Assembly (NCBI RefSeq): GCF_024814435.1
Contig: NZ_JANUXY010000006.1
Span: 1-64,000, forward strand
DNA length: 64,000 bases
Origin: Staphylococcus americanisciuri
Lineage (GTDB): Bacteria; Bacillota; Bacilli; Staphylococcales; Staphylococcaceae
Reading direction: 5' to 3'
This document shows positions 28,325-39,645 of this stretch, in pieces. Within the stretch, counting starts at the first letter, position 1, and each line of letters begins with the position of its first letter. Both the position numbers and the translations under genes were made by a program. Below the pieces are notes generated by a model. The model worked only from the letters and a program-made list of their open reading frames with translations. It was not told where the DNA came from and searched no databases.

Positions 28325-29477
28325 ATAAAGGAACCTTTCCATAAACATTCTGATACGCTGTCGCATCATGCAATAATTCAAGTAAGTCGTCACAAATTCT
28401 TTGTGTTGCATCGGCTATACGTGCATCAGTCATGCGTTGAACCATCTGTTGTCGTATATCAGCATGCTGTAACAGATGTGTAACAATCTCGATGGCTTCA
28501 CTCGGTGTGTGCGCTATTTTTCCGAAACCTTTATCTTCAAAATAGTAAGCATTCTCCAACTCTTGTCCGGGTGCAGGATTGAGGAAAATCATCGGTATTT
28601 GACGTGTAATACCTTCAGAAATAGTAATGCCACCTGGTTTGGTTATCATGAGTTGACTTGCTGCCATCCATTCGTTCATATGTTTGGTATAGCCAAGAAT
28701 ACGGACATTTGGTGTCGTATCAAAAGCTTGTGTCAGTTGATGTTTGAGCTGTTTGTTACGGCCGCAAACCATCACAACTTGTGCGCTTGGTGTTTGATCA
28801 ATTATTTGTTGAATCATCTCTTCAAAGCCTTTAGATACACCGAAAGCACCTGCAGACATCAAAATAGTGGGTGCAGCAGGATTTAAATTGTGCTGTTGCA
28901 TCCATTGTGTCGTGTCAATCGGCATTTCAAAGTCAGCTGAGACCGGAATGCCTGTAACTTTCATATCTTGGCTTGGAATGCCGATATTTACGAGCTCTGT
29001 TTTAAGATCCTCTGTTGCAACGTAATAACGAGAGGAGTTCGGTGTTATCCAGTTTTTATGCATGCGGTAGTCTGTTAGGACAGTCGCAATTGGAATGTTC
29101 ATTTTAAATTGCTGAGTTAGCACAGACATTACCGGTGTTGGAAATGTCAATAAAATTAAGTCTGGCTTCTCTTTTAATAGTAGATTTAATAACTTATTTA
29201 AGCCGTAGTATTTATAGAAGCACTTGTCCAATTCATCAGGACGACTGTAATAGAATGCTTTATACATACGTCGAAAATATTTAAAACTGTTGATATACCA
29301 TTGTTTACAAATGGTCGTTAAAATAGGGTGTGCTTCTAAAAATAAGTCATGTTCAATAACAGTTAAGTCATCTAAATTCATCGCATGCAATCTTGATACA
29401 ATGCTATGCGTCACTTGAATATGACCATTGCCAAAAGACCCTGTTAGTATTAATATTTTTTTCTTTTGAGTACTCAT
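28302..29477 (-). CDS. ugtP: Diglucosyl-diacylglycerol synthase UgtP (YpfP)
   Basis: 391 residues, identical in length to S. aureus YpfP; ATG 29477 has GGAGGCC upstream. MGDG-synthase-like GT28 glycosyltransferase: [17 protein letters not shown] at the start binds the acceptor side, and PGGITISEG near 300 belongs to the nucleotide-sugar site. It adds two glucose units from UDP-glucose to diacylglycerol, giving the lipoteichoic acid anchor, which LtaA then flips. Confidence 0.95.
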   Translation of the reverse strand: MSTQKKKILILTGSFGNGHIQVTHSIVSRLHAMNLDDLTVIEHDLFLEAHPILTTICKQWYINSFKYFRRMYKAFYYSRPDELDKCFYKYYGLNKLLNLLLKEKPDLILLTFPTPVMSVLTQQFKMNIPIATVLTDYRMHKNWITPNSSRYYVATEDLKTELVNIGIPSQDMKVTGIPVSADFEMPIDTTQWMQQHNLNPAAPTILMSAGAFGVSKGFEEMIQQIIDQTPSAQVVMVCGRNKQLKHQLTQAFDTTPNVRILGYTKHMNEWMAASQLMITKPGGITISEGITRQIPMIFLNPAPGQELENAYYFEDKGFGKIAHTPSEAIEIVTHLLQHADIRQQMVQRMTDARIADATQRICDDLLELLHDATAYQNVYGKVPLYAKLLVK

Positions 29478-29959
29478 ATGAGTGGCCTCCATATATAGTT
29501 TAGACGTAAAGATAGAAAAGGCTTATGTTATGTAGATGCGTCGTATGTAAGAACAATCTTTAAACCATATTCTACAGTCTAATCATTTAACCATAGTTTA
29601 CCGTATCCTAAAACAATTGTGAAAGAAAATATAAGAGGGAATGTGAGACAGAGACTTAATGTTCAACCTAGGTATTGTTGAATATCCTGTTACCCTGCGC
29701 TATGCATCATTTAATCAGTGCTTACGAATGCTATTCAGAGTCGATGAAGCGAACCGAAAGCATGCAAGCAACTTTGCCCATCTTATGTATCACACGTCAT
29801 AATCATTCTACTATCTTAATATATTGCACTTCATGTTACAATACAAAGCGTTTTTATCGGCAATTATGTGATGTATTTTGATAGAAAAATGGTATAACTT
29901 ATATGATTTTATAATGAAACGTGTATAATAAATGAGTGTAATAAAAAGGAGAGATTTGT
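29478..29959. other. Intergenic region between ugtP and murE
   Basis: About 480 bases with no supported gene. A fragment near 29633-29660 (GAGGGAATGTGAGACAGAG) resembles one arm of the dispersed staphylococcal intergenic hairpin repeat. A TATAAT-like element near 29925 probably belongs to the murE promoter. Confidence 0.4.
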
Positions 29960-31444
29960 GTGAATGCGCAAGAGCTTTTTCAACATATACTAATGAAACA
30001 AGTGATAGGAACACTTAATAGAGAAGTAGATGATATTACAACAGATTCACGCACAGCAAGACAAGGGAGTATATTCGTGGCATCGAAAGGCTATACAGTC
30101 GATAGTCATCGCTTTGCACAAGATGTGGTGGCACAAGGCTGTCAAATTGTTGTTGTGAGTCGTGAATTGCCATTAGAAGGAGATGTGACACAAGTGATTG
30201 TGCCGGATACATTACGTGTGGCAAGTCATTTGGCACATCGACTTTTCAACTTCCCAAGTCAAAAGTTAACAACGATTGGTGTGACTGGTACGAATGGTAA
30301 GACATCAATTGCGACGATGGTTCATCATATTTTTCGCAAGCTTAATAAAGGAAGTGCGTATTTAGGTACGAATGGCTTTCAAATTAATGAGCATGTCACA
30401 AAAGGTCAAAATACAACACCTGAAACAGTATCATTGACTAAAAAATTACATGAAGCGGTCGAAGCGGGAGCCCAAGCAATGACGTTAGAAGTATCGTCGC
30501 ACGGTCTCAGCTTAGGGCGTTTGAGCGGTGTCACATTTGATGTTGCGATTTTCTCAAATTTAACGCAAGATCATTTAGACTTTCATGGCACAATGGAAGC
30601 GTATGGTCATGCTAAATCATTGTTGTTTAGCCAACTCGGACAAGACGTTTCAAAACCAAAATATGCGATCGTCAATAATGATGATGCTTTTTCTAAGTAT
30701 TTGAAGACGGTCACGCCATACGAAGTTTTAACTTATGGTATTGAACAAGAAGCACAATTTATGGCGAAAAATATCGAAGCGACGTTGCAAGGCGTGACGT
30801 TTGACTTTGTGACCCCATTTGGTACGTATCCAGTGAAGTCACCTTATGTGGGTGCGTTTAATATTGCGAACTTAATGGCAGCAATGCTCGGTGTATGGGT
30901 AACAGGTGAAGATTTAGAACGTGTTACGCAAGTTGTTGAAACATTGGAACCTGTTGAAGGACGCTTAGAAGTGTTAGACCCGACATTACCAATTGATTTG
31001 ATTATTGACTATGCACATACGGCAGATGGTATGACGAAGCTAATTGATGCTGTCCAACCATTCGTAAAGCAGAAGTTAATTTTCTTAATCGGTATGGCAG
31101 GGGAACGTGACTTGACGAAAACACCTGATATGGGACGTGTCGCATCACGTGCGGATTATGTGATTTTAACGCCGGATAACCCAGCCAATGACGATCCTAA
31201 AATGTTAACGGCAGAGTTAGCGAAAGGAATGACACACGACAACTATGTAGAATTTACAGATCGTGCAGAAGGTATTCGTCATGCGATTGATGTGGCAGAA
31301 CCTGGAGATACTGTTGTTTTAGCTTCTAAAGGACGTGAACCATTTCAGATTATGGCAGGGCATGTCAAAGTACCACACCGCGATGATTTGATTGGCTTAG
31401 AAGCTGCCTATGCGAAGTTTGGAGGTCAACCTGATGAAAATTAG
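29960..31444 (+). CDS. murE: UDP-MurNAc-tripeptide synthetase, L-lysine adding
   Basis: 494 residues; GTG start at 29960 with AGGAGAG upstream. ATP-dependent Mur ligase of cell wall synthesis: P-loop [10 protein letters not shown] near residue 110, [12 protein letters not shown], and DNPANDDP near 405. DNPA in place of DNPR is the known mark of lysine rather than diaminopimelate specificity, as in S. aureus. The last 11 bases overlap the next small gene. Confidence 0.97.
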   Translation: MNAQELFQHILMKQVIGTLNREVDDITTDSRTARQGSIFVASKGYTVDSHRFAQDVVAQGCQIVVVSRELPLEGDVTQVIVPDTLRVASHLAHRLFNFPSQKLTTIGVTGTNGKTSIATMVHHIFRKLNKGSAYLGTNGFQINEHVTKGQNTTPETVSLTKKLHEAVEAGAQAMTLEVSSHGLSLGRLSGVTFDVAIFSNLTQDHLDFHGTMEAYGHAKSLLFSQLGQDVSKPKYAIVNNDDAFSKYLKTVTPYEVLTYGIEQEAQFMAKNIEATLQGVTFDFVTPFGTYPVKSPYVGAFNIANLMAAMLGVWVTGEDLERVTQVVETLEPVEGRLEVLDPTLPIDLIIDYAHTADGMTKLIDAVQPFVKQKLIFLIGMAGERDLTKTPDMGRVASRADYVILTPDNPANDDPKMLTAELAKGMTHDNYVEFTDRAEGIRHAIDVAEPGDTVVLASKGREPFQIMAGHVKVPHRDDLIGLEAAYAKFGGQPDEN

Positions 31445-31673
31445 AGAGAGCCATAGTGAGAATTACACAGCTAAAGTATTTATTTACGATAATAAAAAAG
31501 AAGATTATTTTGTTGTTGCTGTCCCAGATTTACATTGGTCGATTATGATTGATGATGAACTGTATGGTGAAGCACTGACAGAACATATTATGATGCATCT
31601 TTTTAATGTTTTAGATGAAGAAGAAGCAGAAGTATTGGCGTTGCGCATAACGCAATGGGTACAAGAAACATAG
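31434..31673 (+). CDS. YueH-like small protein
   Basis: 79 residues from ATG 31434 (GGAGGT 7 bases upstream inside murE). Acidic soluble protein ([18 protein letters not shown]...) matching the conserved staphylococcal YueH-like family that sits between murE and prfC. Function unknown. Overlap with murE by 11 bases suggests translational coupling. Confidence 0.8.
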   Translation: MKIRESHSENYTAKVFIYDNKKEDYFVVAVPDLHWSIMIDDELYGEALTEHIMMHLFNVLDEEEAEVLALRITQWVQET

Positions 31674-31693
31674 AATTTAGAAGGAGTTTTGAG

Positions 31694-33256
31694 ATGAGTA
31701 TTAAAGATGAAGTAACGGCACGAAAGACGTTTGCGATTATTTCGCATCCGGATGCTGGGAAAACGACTTTGACAGAGAAACTATTGTACTTTAGTGGAGC
31801 GATACGTGAAGCAGGGACGGTTAAAGGGAAGAAAACAGGTAAGTTTGCGACAAGTGACTGGATGAAAGTCGAACAAGAGCGTGGAATTTCTGTGACAAGT
31901 TCTGTGATGCAATTCGATTATGATGACTATAAAATTAATATTTTGGATACACCAGGGCACGAAGACTTTTCTGAAGACACATATCGTACATTAATGGCTG
32001 TAGACAGTGCGGTCATGGTAATTGACTGTGCGAAAGGGATCGAGCCTCAAACATTGAAGTTGTTCAAAGTTTGTAAAATGCGTGGAATTCCCATTTTTAC
32101 ATTTATTAATAAATTGGATCGTGTCGGTAAGGAACCTTTTGAATTGTTGGATGAAATTGAAACGACATTGGGCATTGAAACGTATCCGATGAACTGGCCA
32201 ATTGGTATGGGTCAAAACTTCTTCGGGATTATCGATCGTCATGCGCGTACAATCGAACCATTCCGTGATGAAGAAAATATTTTGCATATCAATGAAGATT
32301 ATGAGTTGGAAGAATCTCATGCAATTGCGAATGATAGTGCTTTTACACAAGCGATTGAAGAATTAATGCTTGTTGATGAAGCGGGCGAGTCATTTGATGA
32401 AGAAGCATTAAAAAGTGGTGACTTAACACCTGTCTTTTTCGGATCAGCATTGGCGAATTTCGGCGTGCAAAACTTCTTGAATGCATACGTGGATCATGCA
32501 CCGATGCCACATTCACGTCAAACGGAAGAAGAGACAGAAGTCAGTCCGTTTGATGAGCAATTTTCAGGATTTATTTTCAAGATTCAAGCAAATATGGATC
32601 CGAAACACCGTGACCGCATCGCATTTATGCGTATTGTAAGTGGTGCCTTTGAACGCGGAATGGACGTGAAATTACAACGAACAGGCAAGAAATCAAAAAT
32701 TACACGTTCAACAAGTTTTATGGCGGATGATAAAGAGACAGTAAATCATGCTGTAGCTGGAGATATTATTGGTTTGTATGATACGGGTAACTTCCAAATT
32801 GGTGATACATTGGTTGGTGGTAATCAAAAGTTCCATTTCAAAGCATTGCCACAGTTTACACCGGAAATATTTATGAAAGTGTCACCGAAAAACGTCATGA
32901 AGCAGAAACATTTCCATAAAGGGATTGAGCAGTTAGTACAGGAAGGCGCAATTCAATACTACCAATCATTGCACACGAATCAAATTATTCTTGGAGCGGT
33001 GGGTCAGTTACAATTTGAAGTCTTTGAACATCGTATGAAGAATGAGTACAATGTGGATGTCATTATGGAGCCAGTCGGCAAGAAAATCGCACGTTGGATT
33101 GAAAATGAAGAAGATGTAGAAGACAAAATGAATTCAAGCCGTTCTATTTTAGTAAGAGACCGTTTTGATAATAAAGTATTTTTATTTGAAAATGATTTTG
33201 CGACACGATGGTTTGAAGAAAAATTTCCTAACATCAAACTCTATAGCTTGTTGTAA
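31694..33256 (+). CDS. prfC: Peptide chain release factor 3
   Basis: 520 residues from ATG 31694 (AAGGAG upstream). Translational GTPase with G1 [10 protein letters not shown]3 [14 protein letters not shown] and G4 NKLDR, followed by the RF3 domains II and III. RF3 releases RF1/RF2 from the ribosome after termination. Length agrees with S. aureus. Confidence 0.96.
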   Translation: MSIKDEVTARKTFAIISHPDAGKTTLTEKLLYFSGAIREAGTVKGKKTGKFATSDWMKVEQERGISVTSSVMQFDYDDYKINILDTPGHEDFSEDTYRTLMAVDSAVMVIDCAKGIEPQTLKLFKVCKMRGIPIFTFINKLDRVGKEPFELLDEIETTLGIETYPMNWPIGMGQNFFGIIDRHARTIEPFRDEENILHINEDYELEESHAIANDSAFTQAIEELMLVDEAGESFDEEALKSGDLTPVFFGSALANFGVQNFLNAYVDHAPMPHSRQTEEETEVSPFDEQFSGFIFKIQANMDPKHRDRIAFMRIVSGAFERGMDVKLQRTGKKSKITRSTSFMADDKETVNHAVAGDIIGLYDTGNFQIGDTLVGGNQKFHFKALPQFTPEIFMKVSPKNVMKQKHFHKGIEQLVQEGAIQYYQSLHTNQIILGAVGQLQFEVFEHRMKNEYNVDVIMEPVGKKIARWIENEEDVEDKMNSSRSILVRDRFDNKVFLFENDFATRWFEEKFPNIKLYSLL

Positions 33257-33384
33257 TAACATAGTTTCGTAATTTTTTATATTGAGTACACAGGTTATCA
33301 ATTTATGACAATATAGTAATTTGAAGCATTTAGCTATTATTTATTTTAAAACTCTGTTATAATACGTAAGCATAAATTAAATAC

Positions 33385-33545
33385 CTATGACAGTTATGTC
33401 AGAGGGGAGTAACTTGGTTAGCGTATGAAGACGTTAACAGCGCTTTGTCGTCATTACGAAGATAGGATCTTCCGGTAAAGCGGGCATATAGAGATGCTAA
33501 GTGAGACCTTTGCTATTTATTTAGCGTAGGTCTCTTTAATTTTGT
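33385..33545 (+). promoter_or_regulatory. yybP-ykoY manganese riboswitch with terminator
   Basis: The leader of the TerC-family gene has the conserved AGGGGAGTAAC-type segment (33401-33413), internal helices, CGGTAAAGCGGG, and then a terminator stem GAGACCT/AGGTCTC (33503-33509, 33528-33534) followed by TTTAATTTT. This is the layout of the Mn2+-sensing yybP-ykoY class, which turns on exporters and TerC proteins when Mn2+ is high. The downstream gene is exactly the expected kind. Boundaries are approximate. Confidence 0.87.
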
Positions 33546-33587
33546 AAAAGATTCTATATGTGAACGTTTGGAAGAGGAGGGATCGTT

Positions 33588-34379
33588 ATGGATCCGAGTT
33601 TAATATTATCGTATGGATGGGTTGTCCTCGTACTAGTCTTTTTAGAAGGTTTACTAGCAGCAGACAACGCCATCGTCATGGCAGTTATGGTGAGACATCT
33701 CCCACCAAAACAGCGTAAAAAAGCACTGTTTTATGGTTTATTAGGTGCCTTTGTATTTCGTTTTACCGCCTTATTCCTCATTAGTATTTTGGCGAATTTC
33801 TGGTGGATTCAAGCGATTGGTGCGGCATACTTACTCTTTATGTCAGCTAAAAATCTATATGAATTCTTTACTAAGAAAGCCCCAGAACATTCAGAAGAAA
33901 CCATTGATAATGAAGGCGATAATGAAAAAGAAGTGAGTGCAAAAGAATTCTGGGCGACAGTAGCTAAAGTTGAAATTGCAGACATCGCCTTTGCAATCGA
34001 TTCAATGCTTGCTGCGCTTGCAATTGCAGTAACACTTCCTAAGGTTGGTATTCACTTTGGTGGTATGGATGCTGGACAATTTGGTGTGATGCTGACAGGT
34101 GGATTAATCGGTGTTATCTTAATGCGTTTTGCAGCGACACTTTTTGTGGAATTCTTAAACAAATATCCTGGTTTAGAAGGCGCAGCATTTGCCATTGTAG
34201 GTTGGGTGGGTATTAAGTTAGTCATCCTTGTGTTGGCACATGATGATATCGGCGTTCTGCCACATGACTTCCCACATTCAGCAACATGGCAGATTATTTT
34301 CTGGGTAGTGATGATTGGACTTGTCGTTATCGGTTGGCTCACATCAGCCGTGAATAATAAAAAACATAATCAGTCATAA
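33588..34379 (+). CDS. TerC family membrane protein (YkoY-like)
   Basis: 263 residues, about seven membrane helices. The family's two acidic motifs are present: EGLLAADNAIV in helix 1 and EIADIAFAIDSM in the middle. A charged cytoplasmic loop lies between (about 85-120). TerC proteins act in manganese export or metal loading of secreted proteins. The Mn2+ riboswitch in the leader supports this. GAGGAGGG lies before the ATG. Confidence 0.9.
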   Translation: MDPSLILSYGWVVLVLVFLEGLLAADNAIVMAVMVRHLPPKQRKKALFYGLLGAFVFRFTALFLISILANFWWIQAIGAAYLLFMSAKNLYEFFTKKAPEHSEETIDNEGDNEKEVSAKEFWATVAKVEIADIAFAIDSMLAALAIAVTLPKVGIHFGGMDAGQFGVMLTGGLIGVILMRFAATLFVEFLNKYPGLEGAAFAIVGWVGIKLVILVLAHDDIGVLPHDFPHSATWQIIFWVVMIGLVVIGWLTSAVNNKKHNQS

Positions 34380-34391
34380 TATAGTACATGG

Positions 34392-34431
34392 ACACACGTA
34401 TTTGCAGTTGTATGCGATACGTGTGTTTTTA
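34392..34431 (+). terminator. Terminator of the TerC-family gene
   Basis: Perfect 10-bp stem ACACACGTAT/ATACGTGTGT, 15-base loop, TTTTT. Confidence 0.85.
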
Positions 34432-34763
34432 TGCTTCTATTTATCGATGTGTGGGACATTCGAGTAAATGGGCAACATCTTAAAAAATATGCCGAATGAG
34501 TAGATATTTATAATGAGCGTAATTCATTTCTAATTGATGTGGTGTTTGACAGAGGTAAGTTGATAAATTTTGAGAAGCTATTTTGTTTCTTGTGTGGCTA
34601 TTACTTCCTGACTGCATTTTATGTAGCTAAGATGTTTGATTTTTGTCGAGTACTTAATTTAATGATAAATGAAATTATTTTTGCAGCTTCTCAAGAAAAT
34701 ATTACGGAATTTCATAGTCGAATATGGCATAATAGTAACAAAGGTATTGAAGGAGGATGCGCA

Positions 34764-36398
34764 ATGGATCAAGATAAAAAGCAAGTGATCCCACGACGTT
34801 CATATAGGCGCAAGCGTCGTGAATTTTTTCATAACGAAGAGCGCGAAGCACGGATTAAAGAGCAACAGAAGACAGAGGCATTAAAGGCCGAGAAGGAAAG
34901 GGCACAGGTTAAAAACAATGAAGAACGTGTGAAAGACAATTTGCGGAAAGCACGTATTGAAAAGTTGACGCGCGATGAAATGAAGCAAGATAAGACGAGC
35001 TCCGAACAATCTAGCGCACAGACTGCTGATGCCAAGGATGTTGCATCTGGAAGCCAAGAACAGCTCGTATCAACAGAACAGATGCGTATCCAGCAAAGTA
35101 TGTATAAGCAACAGGCTGATGGTATTCAACGTGAGAAGACAGAGCAAGCAAACAAAAAAACAACGGAAGAAACGGCTACTGTATCTAAGGAAGCCAATCA
35201 ACAGCAACAACGTCATCGTTACACGTTGAATAAAGATTGGACTGAAAAAGTGACGCAGTTCGTGACACGAGAGTGGGCTAAGATTTTGGTTGTGCTTGGC
35301 GCTTTGTTGATTCTGATATTACTATTTGCAATTTTCAAAGGTATGAATGATAGCAATGATAGTGCAAGAGAAGATATCCAAACATCAACAGGCAAAGACA
35401 ATAAGCATATTACACAGACAATGGTTCATGCAAACGCAGCAACGAAATCTGTTGTGGCTATCGAAAATAATCAAGAAGTCACACCAGAAACAGTACAAGA
35501 TGCTGAACAACAAGCGCAAACACAAAATGAAAGTGGCTCAGGTGTCGTCTATAAAGAAGTAGACGGCCTACTTTATATTTTAACGAACGCACATGTTGTT
35601 GGTGAAAAAAAACAACATGATTTGACGTATGCTGATAATAAGACAGTCAAGGGAACAGTAATAGGAAAAGATAAGTGGTCTGACATTGCTGTTATGACTG
35701 TCAAAGCATCTGATGTACAAGATAAAGCGTTACAGCCGATTAAACTTGGCGATGCAAATCAGCTTGTTTTAGGTGAACCCGTGCTTGTGGTTGGCAATCC
35801 ATTAGGTTTAGACTTTAGAAATACTGTTGGAGAAGGCATTGTTTCGGGATTGGATCGCAATGTACCGATTGATGTGGACAAAGATAATGAATACGATATG
35901 TTAGTTCATGCTTTTCAAGTCGATGCACCTATCAATCCAGGTGATTCAGGTGGCGCAGTGGTGGATCAAGATGGGAAACTAATTGGTATTGCATCATTGA
36001 AGATTAGTATGCCTAATGTAGAAGGGATGGCCTTTGCTATTCCAATCAATGACGCTGAGAAAATTGCTAAAATATTAGAAAAAGATGGCAAAATTGAGCA
36101 TCCTAATACTAAGATTAGTCTAAAGGATGTTGCGGCTATTTCAGAAAGTGAACGTGAAGCATATGGCATTAATGATAAGATAACAGAGGGTGTTGTAGTG
36201 GAAGATGTCGCCAAAGATAGCCCGGCACGTAATTCTGGTTTGAAAAAAGGAGATGTGATTACATCAGTTGATGGTAAACCAATCAAAGATAGACTTGTAT
36301 ATCGTCAGCAATTGTTTCATCATATAGATAGGGATAAACCAATCAAATTAAAAGTATTGCGTGAAGGTGAGGTAAAGGCTATCTCATTTGATCTGTAA
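34764..36398 (+). CDS. htrA: HtrA-like membrane-anchored serine protease
   Basis: 544 residues from ATG 34764 (GAAGGAGGA upstream); the longer reading from 34539 has no SD. A charged cytoplasmic head starting MDQDKKQVIPRRSYRRKRREFF and rich in K/E/Q (1-165) is followed by one membrane helix (about 172-192). A trypsin-like domain has His277 (NAHVVG) and Ser395 in NPGDSGGAVV, and a PDZ domain (about 465-544) ends the protein. It acts in quality control of exported proteins. The S. aureus counterpart at this locus has a much longer head (769 residues in total). GDSGG replaces the usual GNSGG, a mild variant. Confidence 0.9.
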   Translation: MDQDKKQVIPRRSYRRKRREFFHNEEREARIKEQQKTEALKAEKERAQVKNNEERVKDNLRKARIEKLTRDEMKQDKTSSEQSSAQTADAKDVASGSQEQLVSTEQMRIQQSMYKQQADGIQREKTEQANKKTTEETATVSKEANQQQQRHRYTLNKDWTEKVTQFVTREWAKILVVLGALLILILLFAIFKGMNDSNDSAREDIQTSTGKDNKHITQTMVHANAATKSVVAIENNQEVTPETVQDAEQQAQTQNESGSGVVYKEVDGLLYILTNAHVVGEKKQHDLTYADNKTVKGTVIGKDKWSDIAVMTVKASDVQDKALQPIKLGDANQLVLGEPVLVVGNPLGLDFRNTVGEGIVSGLDRNVPIDVDKDNEYDMLVHAFQVDAPINPGDSGGAVVDQDGKLIGIASLKISMPNVEGMAFAIPINDAEKIAKILEKDGKIEHPNTKISLKDVAAISESEREAYGINDKITEGVVVEDVAKDSPARNSGLKKGDVITSVDGKPIKDRLVYRQQLFHHIDRDKPIKLKVLREGEVKAISFDL

Positions 36399-36410
36399 AT
36401 GTTGGAGTGA

Positions 36411-37775
36411 ATGACCGTGTCAATCGTTAGACAATTGTTTAAAAAGTCCAGTCCTCAACAAGGCATTGTGATGTATTATCTTTTTGCAATTATTGGCGCA
36501 TTTTTGCTGTTGAACTTGCCAGGAGTGCATAAACCAGGTGTTAAAGTAGCCCCTATAGACACACTTTTTGTTGCTGTATCTGGCGTGAGTGTGACTGGGC
36601 TGACGCCTGTCAATATTTCTGAAACATATTCGGCGTTCGGCTATGTCGTCTTGTTGTTTATTCTAAATACAGGCGGTATTGGTGTTATGGCTATCGGTAC
36701 TTTACTATGGGTTGTTTTAGGAAAACATATCGGGATACGAGAACGTCAGTTGATTATGTTAGATAATAACAAAGATTCGATGAGTGGCACTGTGCGATTA
36801 ATTCTTGACATTGTAAGAGCCATTTTAGCTATCGAATTTGTCGGTGCAACACTTCTGACATTTTATTTTTATCGGGATTTGCATAATTTAAAAGAAGCAA
36901 TTATGCAAGGTGTCTTTGTTTCCATATCGGCAACTACGAATGGTGGCTTGGATATTACCGGCGATTCACTGATACCTTATGCCAATGATTATTTCGTTCA
37001 AACGATTGTCATGTTTTTAATTGTTCTAGGGTCCATTGGTTTTCCAGTGTTATTGGAAATCAAAGCCTATATCAAAAATCGAATTCCTAACTTTCGCTTT
37101 TCATTATTTACTAAAGTTACAACAGCCACATATCTTATTATCCTTGTCTTAGGGACACTTGGTATTTTATTTATTGAAGCCAAAGGGGTATTTAATGGTG
37201 AATCATGGCATAAAACTTTCTTCTATGCATTGTTTCAATCGGTAACTACTAGAAGTGCGGGACTTCAAACATTCGATGTTGCACAGTTTTCAGATGCCAC
37301 GAATTTACTAATGGGTGGACTCATGTTTATTGGTTCCTCTCCAAGCTCGGTTGGTGGCGGTATTCGAACGACGACTTTTGCCATTTTAATTCTCTTTATT
37401 TTAAACTATAAACCGAATGCGGAGAAATCAGCCATTAAAGCATTTAACAGAGAGATTCATGTACAAGACATACAACGTTCTTTTGCGGTATTTATTATCG
37501 CTATATTATTTACATTTACTGGGACGTTTATCATTATGCTGAATGAAGGCGGTCAAGTTGATTTTATACAAATTTATTTTGAAATCATGTCAGCCTTTGG
37601 AACATGTGGCTTATCAACAGGTATTACATCTGAATTAGGTAATATATCAAAAGTTGTTTTAATGATATTGATGTTCGTTGGTCGGGTAGGCTTAATTTCA
37701 TTCATTATTATGATTAGTGGTAACCGAGAAGGTGTAAAATATCATTATCCAAAAGAGCGCATTCAAATCGGCTAA
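36411..37775 (+). CDS. ktrD: Potassium channel subunit KtrD (TrkH/KtrB family)
   Basis: 454 residues with four membrane-pore-membrane repeats. The selectivity loops show glycines in VSVTGLTPV, TTNGGLDITG, TTRSAGLQT and GTCGLSTGI. It forms the K+-translocating part of a Ktr system with a KtrA/KtrC RCK protein encoded elsewhere. Its start is 12 bases after htrA, an order kept in S. aureus, where this gene is named ktrD. Confidence 0.88.
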   Translation: MTVSIVRQLFKKSSPQQGIVMYYLFAIIGAFLLLNLPGVHKPGVKVAPIDTLFVAVSGVSVTGLTPVNISETYSAFGYVVLLFILNTGGIGVMAIGTLLWVVLGKHIGIRERQLIMLDNNKDSMSGTVRLILDIVRAILAIEFVGATLLTFYFYRDLHNLKEAIMQGVFVSISATTNGGLDITGDSLIPYANDYFVQTIVMFLIVLGSIGFPVLLEIKAYIKNRIPNFRFSLFTKVTTATYLIILVLGTLGILFIEAKGVFNGESWHKTFFYALFQSVTTRSAGLQTFDVAQFSDATNLLMGGLMFIGSSPSSVGGGIRTTTFAILILFILNYKPNAEKSAIKAFNREIHVQDIQRSFAVFIIAILFTFTGTFIIMLNEGGQVDFIQIYFEIMSAFGTCGLSTGITSELGNISKVVLMILMFVGRVGLISFIIMISGNREGVKYHYPKERIQIG

Positions 37776-37816
37776 TGCAATGAGCTGTCTATAATAGCAA
37801 TTAGATAATGAGATAG

Positions 37817-37853
37817 ACATACTGCATCCATATGGCAGTATGTTTATTTTTTT
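37817..37853 (+). terminator. ktrD terminator
   Basis: Perfect 9-bp stem ACATACTGC/GCAGTATGT, 9-base loop, then TTTATTTTTTT. Confidence 0.85.
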
Positions 37854-37924
37854 GACTGTTTGTCCAATAAGGCTGTGTTAAAATGAAAGATAAATAATGA
37901 TGTATAAAGGTAGGGAGATGAGTC

Positions 37925-39433
37925 ATGCGTCAAAATGATGAAGTGCGTGTTCAAATATTGGCAACTTCTGATATGCATAGCCGTATTTTAGATGGAGATC
38001 TAGAATCTCATATTTATCGTGCTGGAACATATATTGAGCGCGTACGTGAGCAGTATAAAAATGTCATGTTATTGGATAACGGTGGGAGTTTGGCAGGAAG
38101 TATTGCTTCATTTTATTATGCCATTGTTGCACCGTATAAACGTCATCCGATGATTAAACTGATGAATGCAATGAACTATGATGCAAGTGGGATGAGTGCC
38201 AATGGTTTCAAGTTTGGATTAGATTTTCTCAATCGTTCAGTCGCACTGGCACGCTTCCCATGGCTCTCTGCCAATATCACGTATGCCATGACGAAAGAAC
38301 CTTATTTTTCGACACCGTATCTATTAAAATCATTTGATGGTGTGCGTATAGCAGTAGTAGGTTTGACATCAGATGACTTGGTGCACAATGAAAATATTGA
38401 GATGGAGCATGATATTGCCGTAGAACATGCTACAACAGCAGCTAAACGATGGATTCGTTATATTCATGAAGTAGCTGAACCCGATTTTTTAATTGTGCTG
38501 TATCATGGGAACTGTTTGAGAGATAGATATACAAGCAATATGGATACTGAAAATCAAGCGCAGAAGATTATGACAGAAGCGGGTATTGTTGACTTGATGA
38601 TAACAGGACATGCCTATGAAACAAAAGTGGGGTATCAAGGGCGCACCGCCTTTGTTCAAGCTGGACAAAACGCAGAAAAGCTTATTCATGTTGATGTAAA
38701 GTTTAGAAAACGCCGTAATACGAATGAATTGCTAGCTGTTACAACTGAGGTTATTCATTTAGAGTCATATGAAGAAAGTCCTGCATTGCTTGAATTAACG
38801 CACTATGATCGCAAAGCAGTGCGTAATTGGCAAAATGAGCAGATTCATCAGCAAACGACAAATTTAGAGTTTGAGTCAGTATCTGTCCTTTTACAGCGAC
38901 GCCATCCATTTATTCAATTGTTAAGTGATGTTATCAAGCAAGTGGTGTTATGTGATATTACATGTGTCCACATACCATTACCTACATCAACAGGGCTTCA
39001 AGATTGTTTGCGTAACGAAGATATTTATCATGCCTATCCGCATCCTGATAAACCATTAGATATTGAATTAACAGGTGCAGATATAAAACGCTTAATTGAA
39101 TCCGCTGCTGCACAGTTAATTGTAAAGGACCAGCAAGTTATATTTGACGAAACACAAGACCCAACGCTGTTTCAATTTTGGTCAGGGTTTAATTATACAC
39201 TCGATATGTCACAACCCAAATATAAGCGTGTTGTAGATTTTGAATTGCATGAAACGGATACTTATCGTGTTGTGATGACTGATTATTGTTATAGACACTA
39301 TCGCCATCTATTGTCTCAAGCAGTTATACATGAACGTTACGTCATTACAATGCCGGAACTCATTTTAGAGCGTTTACATCAAGGAGCACCGATTACAGTA
39401 GAGAAAGATAATATGACAATTATAGGTTTATAA
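37925..39433 (+). CDS. 5'-nucleotidase/metallophosphatase-like protein
   Basis: 502 residues, no signal peptide, so cytoplasmic. The N-terminal metallophosphatase half starts ILATSDMHSR, with the D-x-H ligands. The C-terminal half (about 300-500) resembles the substrate-binding domain of 5'-nucleotidases. The other metal motifs are altered: DNGGSLAGS in place of GDxxxGS, SANGFKFG where GNHExD is expected, and GHAYE where GHxH is expected; LYHGN keeps its histidine. Activity on nucleotides is therefore uncertain; it may use fewer metals or have another role. It has its own SD and no neighbour within 75 bases. Confidence 0.75.
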   Translation: MRQNDEVRVQILATSDMHSRILDGDLESHIYRAGTYIERVREQYKNVMLLDNGGSLAGSIASFYYAIVAPYKRHPMIKLMNAMNYDASGMSANGFKFGLDFLNRSVALARFPWLSANITYAMTKEPYFSTPYLLKSFDGVRIAVVGLTSDDLVHNENIEMEHDIAVEHATTAAKRWIRYIHEVAEPDFLIVLYHGNCLRDRYTSNMDTENQAQKIMTEAGIVDLMITGHAYETKVGYQGRTAFVQAGQNAEKLIHVDVKFRKRRNTNELLAVTTEVIHLESYEESPALLELTHYDRKAVRNWQNEQIHQQTTNLEFESVSVLLQRRHPFIQLLSDVIKQVVLCDITCVHIPLPTSTGLQDCLRNEDIYHAYPHPDKPLDIELTGADIKRLIESAAAQLIVKDQQVIFDETQDPTLFQFWSGFNYTLDMSQPKYKRVVDFELHETDTYRVVMTDYCYRHYRHLLSQAVIHERYVITMPELILERLHQGAPITVEKDNMTIIGL

Positions 39434-39645
39434 ATGTGCGATATAAGAAGAATATTTAAAGGGACTGAATATAGGGTACAGCGGAAGAGTAACATGAGAT
39501 TGTTATGCCAGAAGCTAAAATGTTGTTGAGTGCAACACCCTTAAACGAGGGTGATTGTAATGGTGACATGTTTTTGTACTAGAATAAAATGGATTTTACA
39601 AAGGGAGAAAACTATATCCCAAAAGTTGGACGTAGGAATTGATTT

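Noticed and set aside
34539..34763. 75-residue N-terminal extension of the HtrA-like protease
   Set aside because: No SD at the upstream start; the ATG at 34764 has GAAGGAGGA and its product begins like the S. aureus orthologue.
36411..37775. TrkH of a TrkAH system
   Set aside because: Length and locus fit the Ktr subunit KtrD; no adjacent trkA gene.
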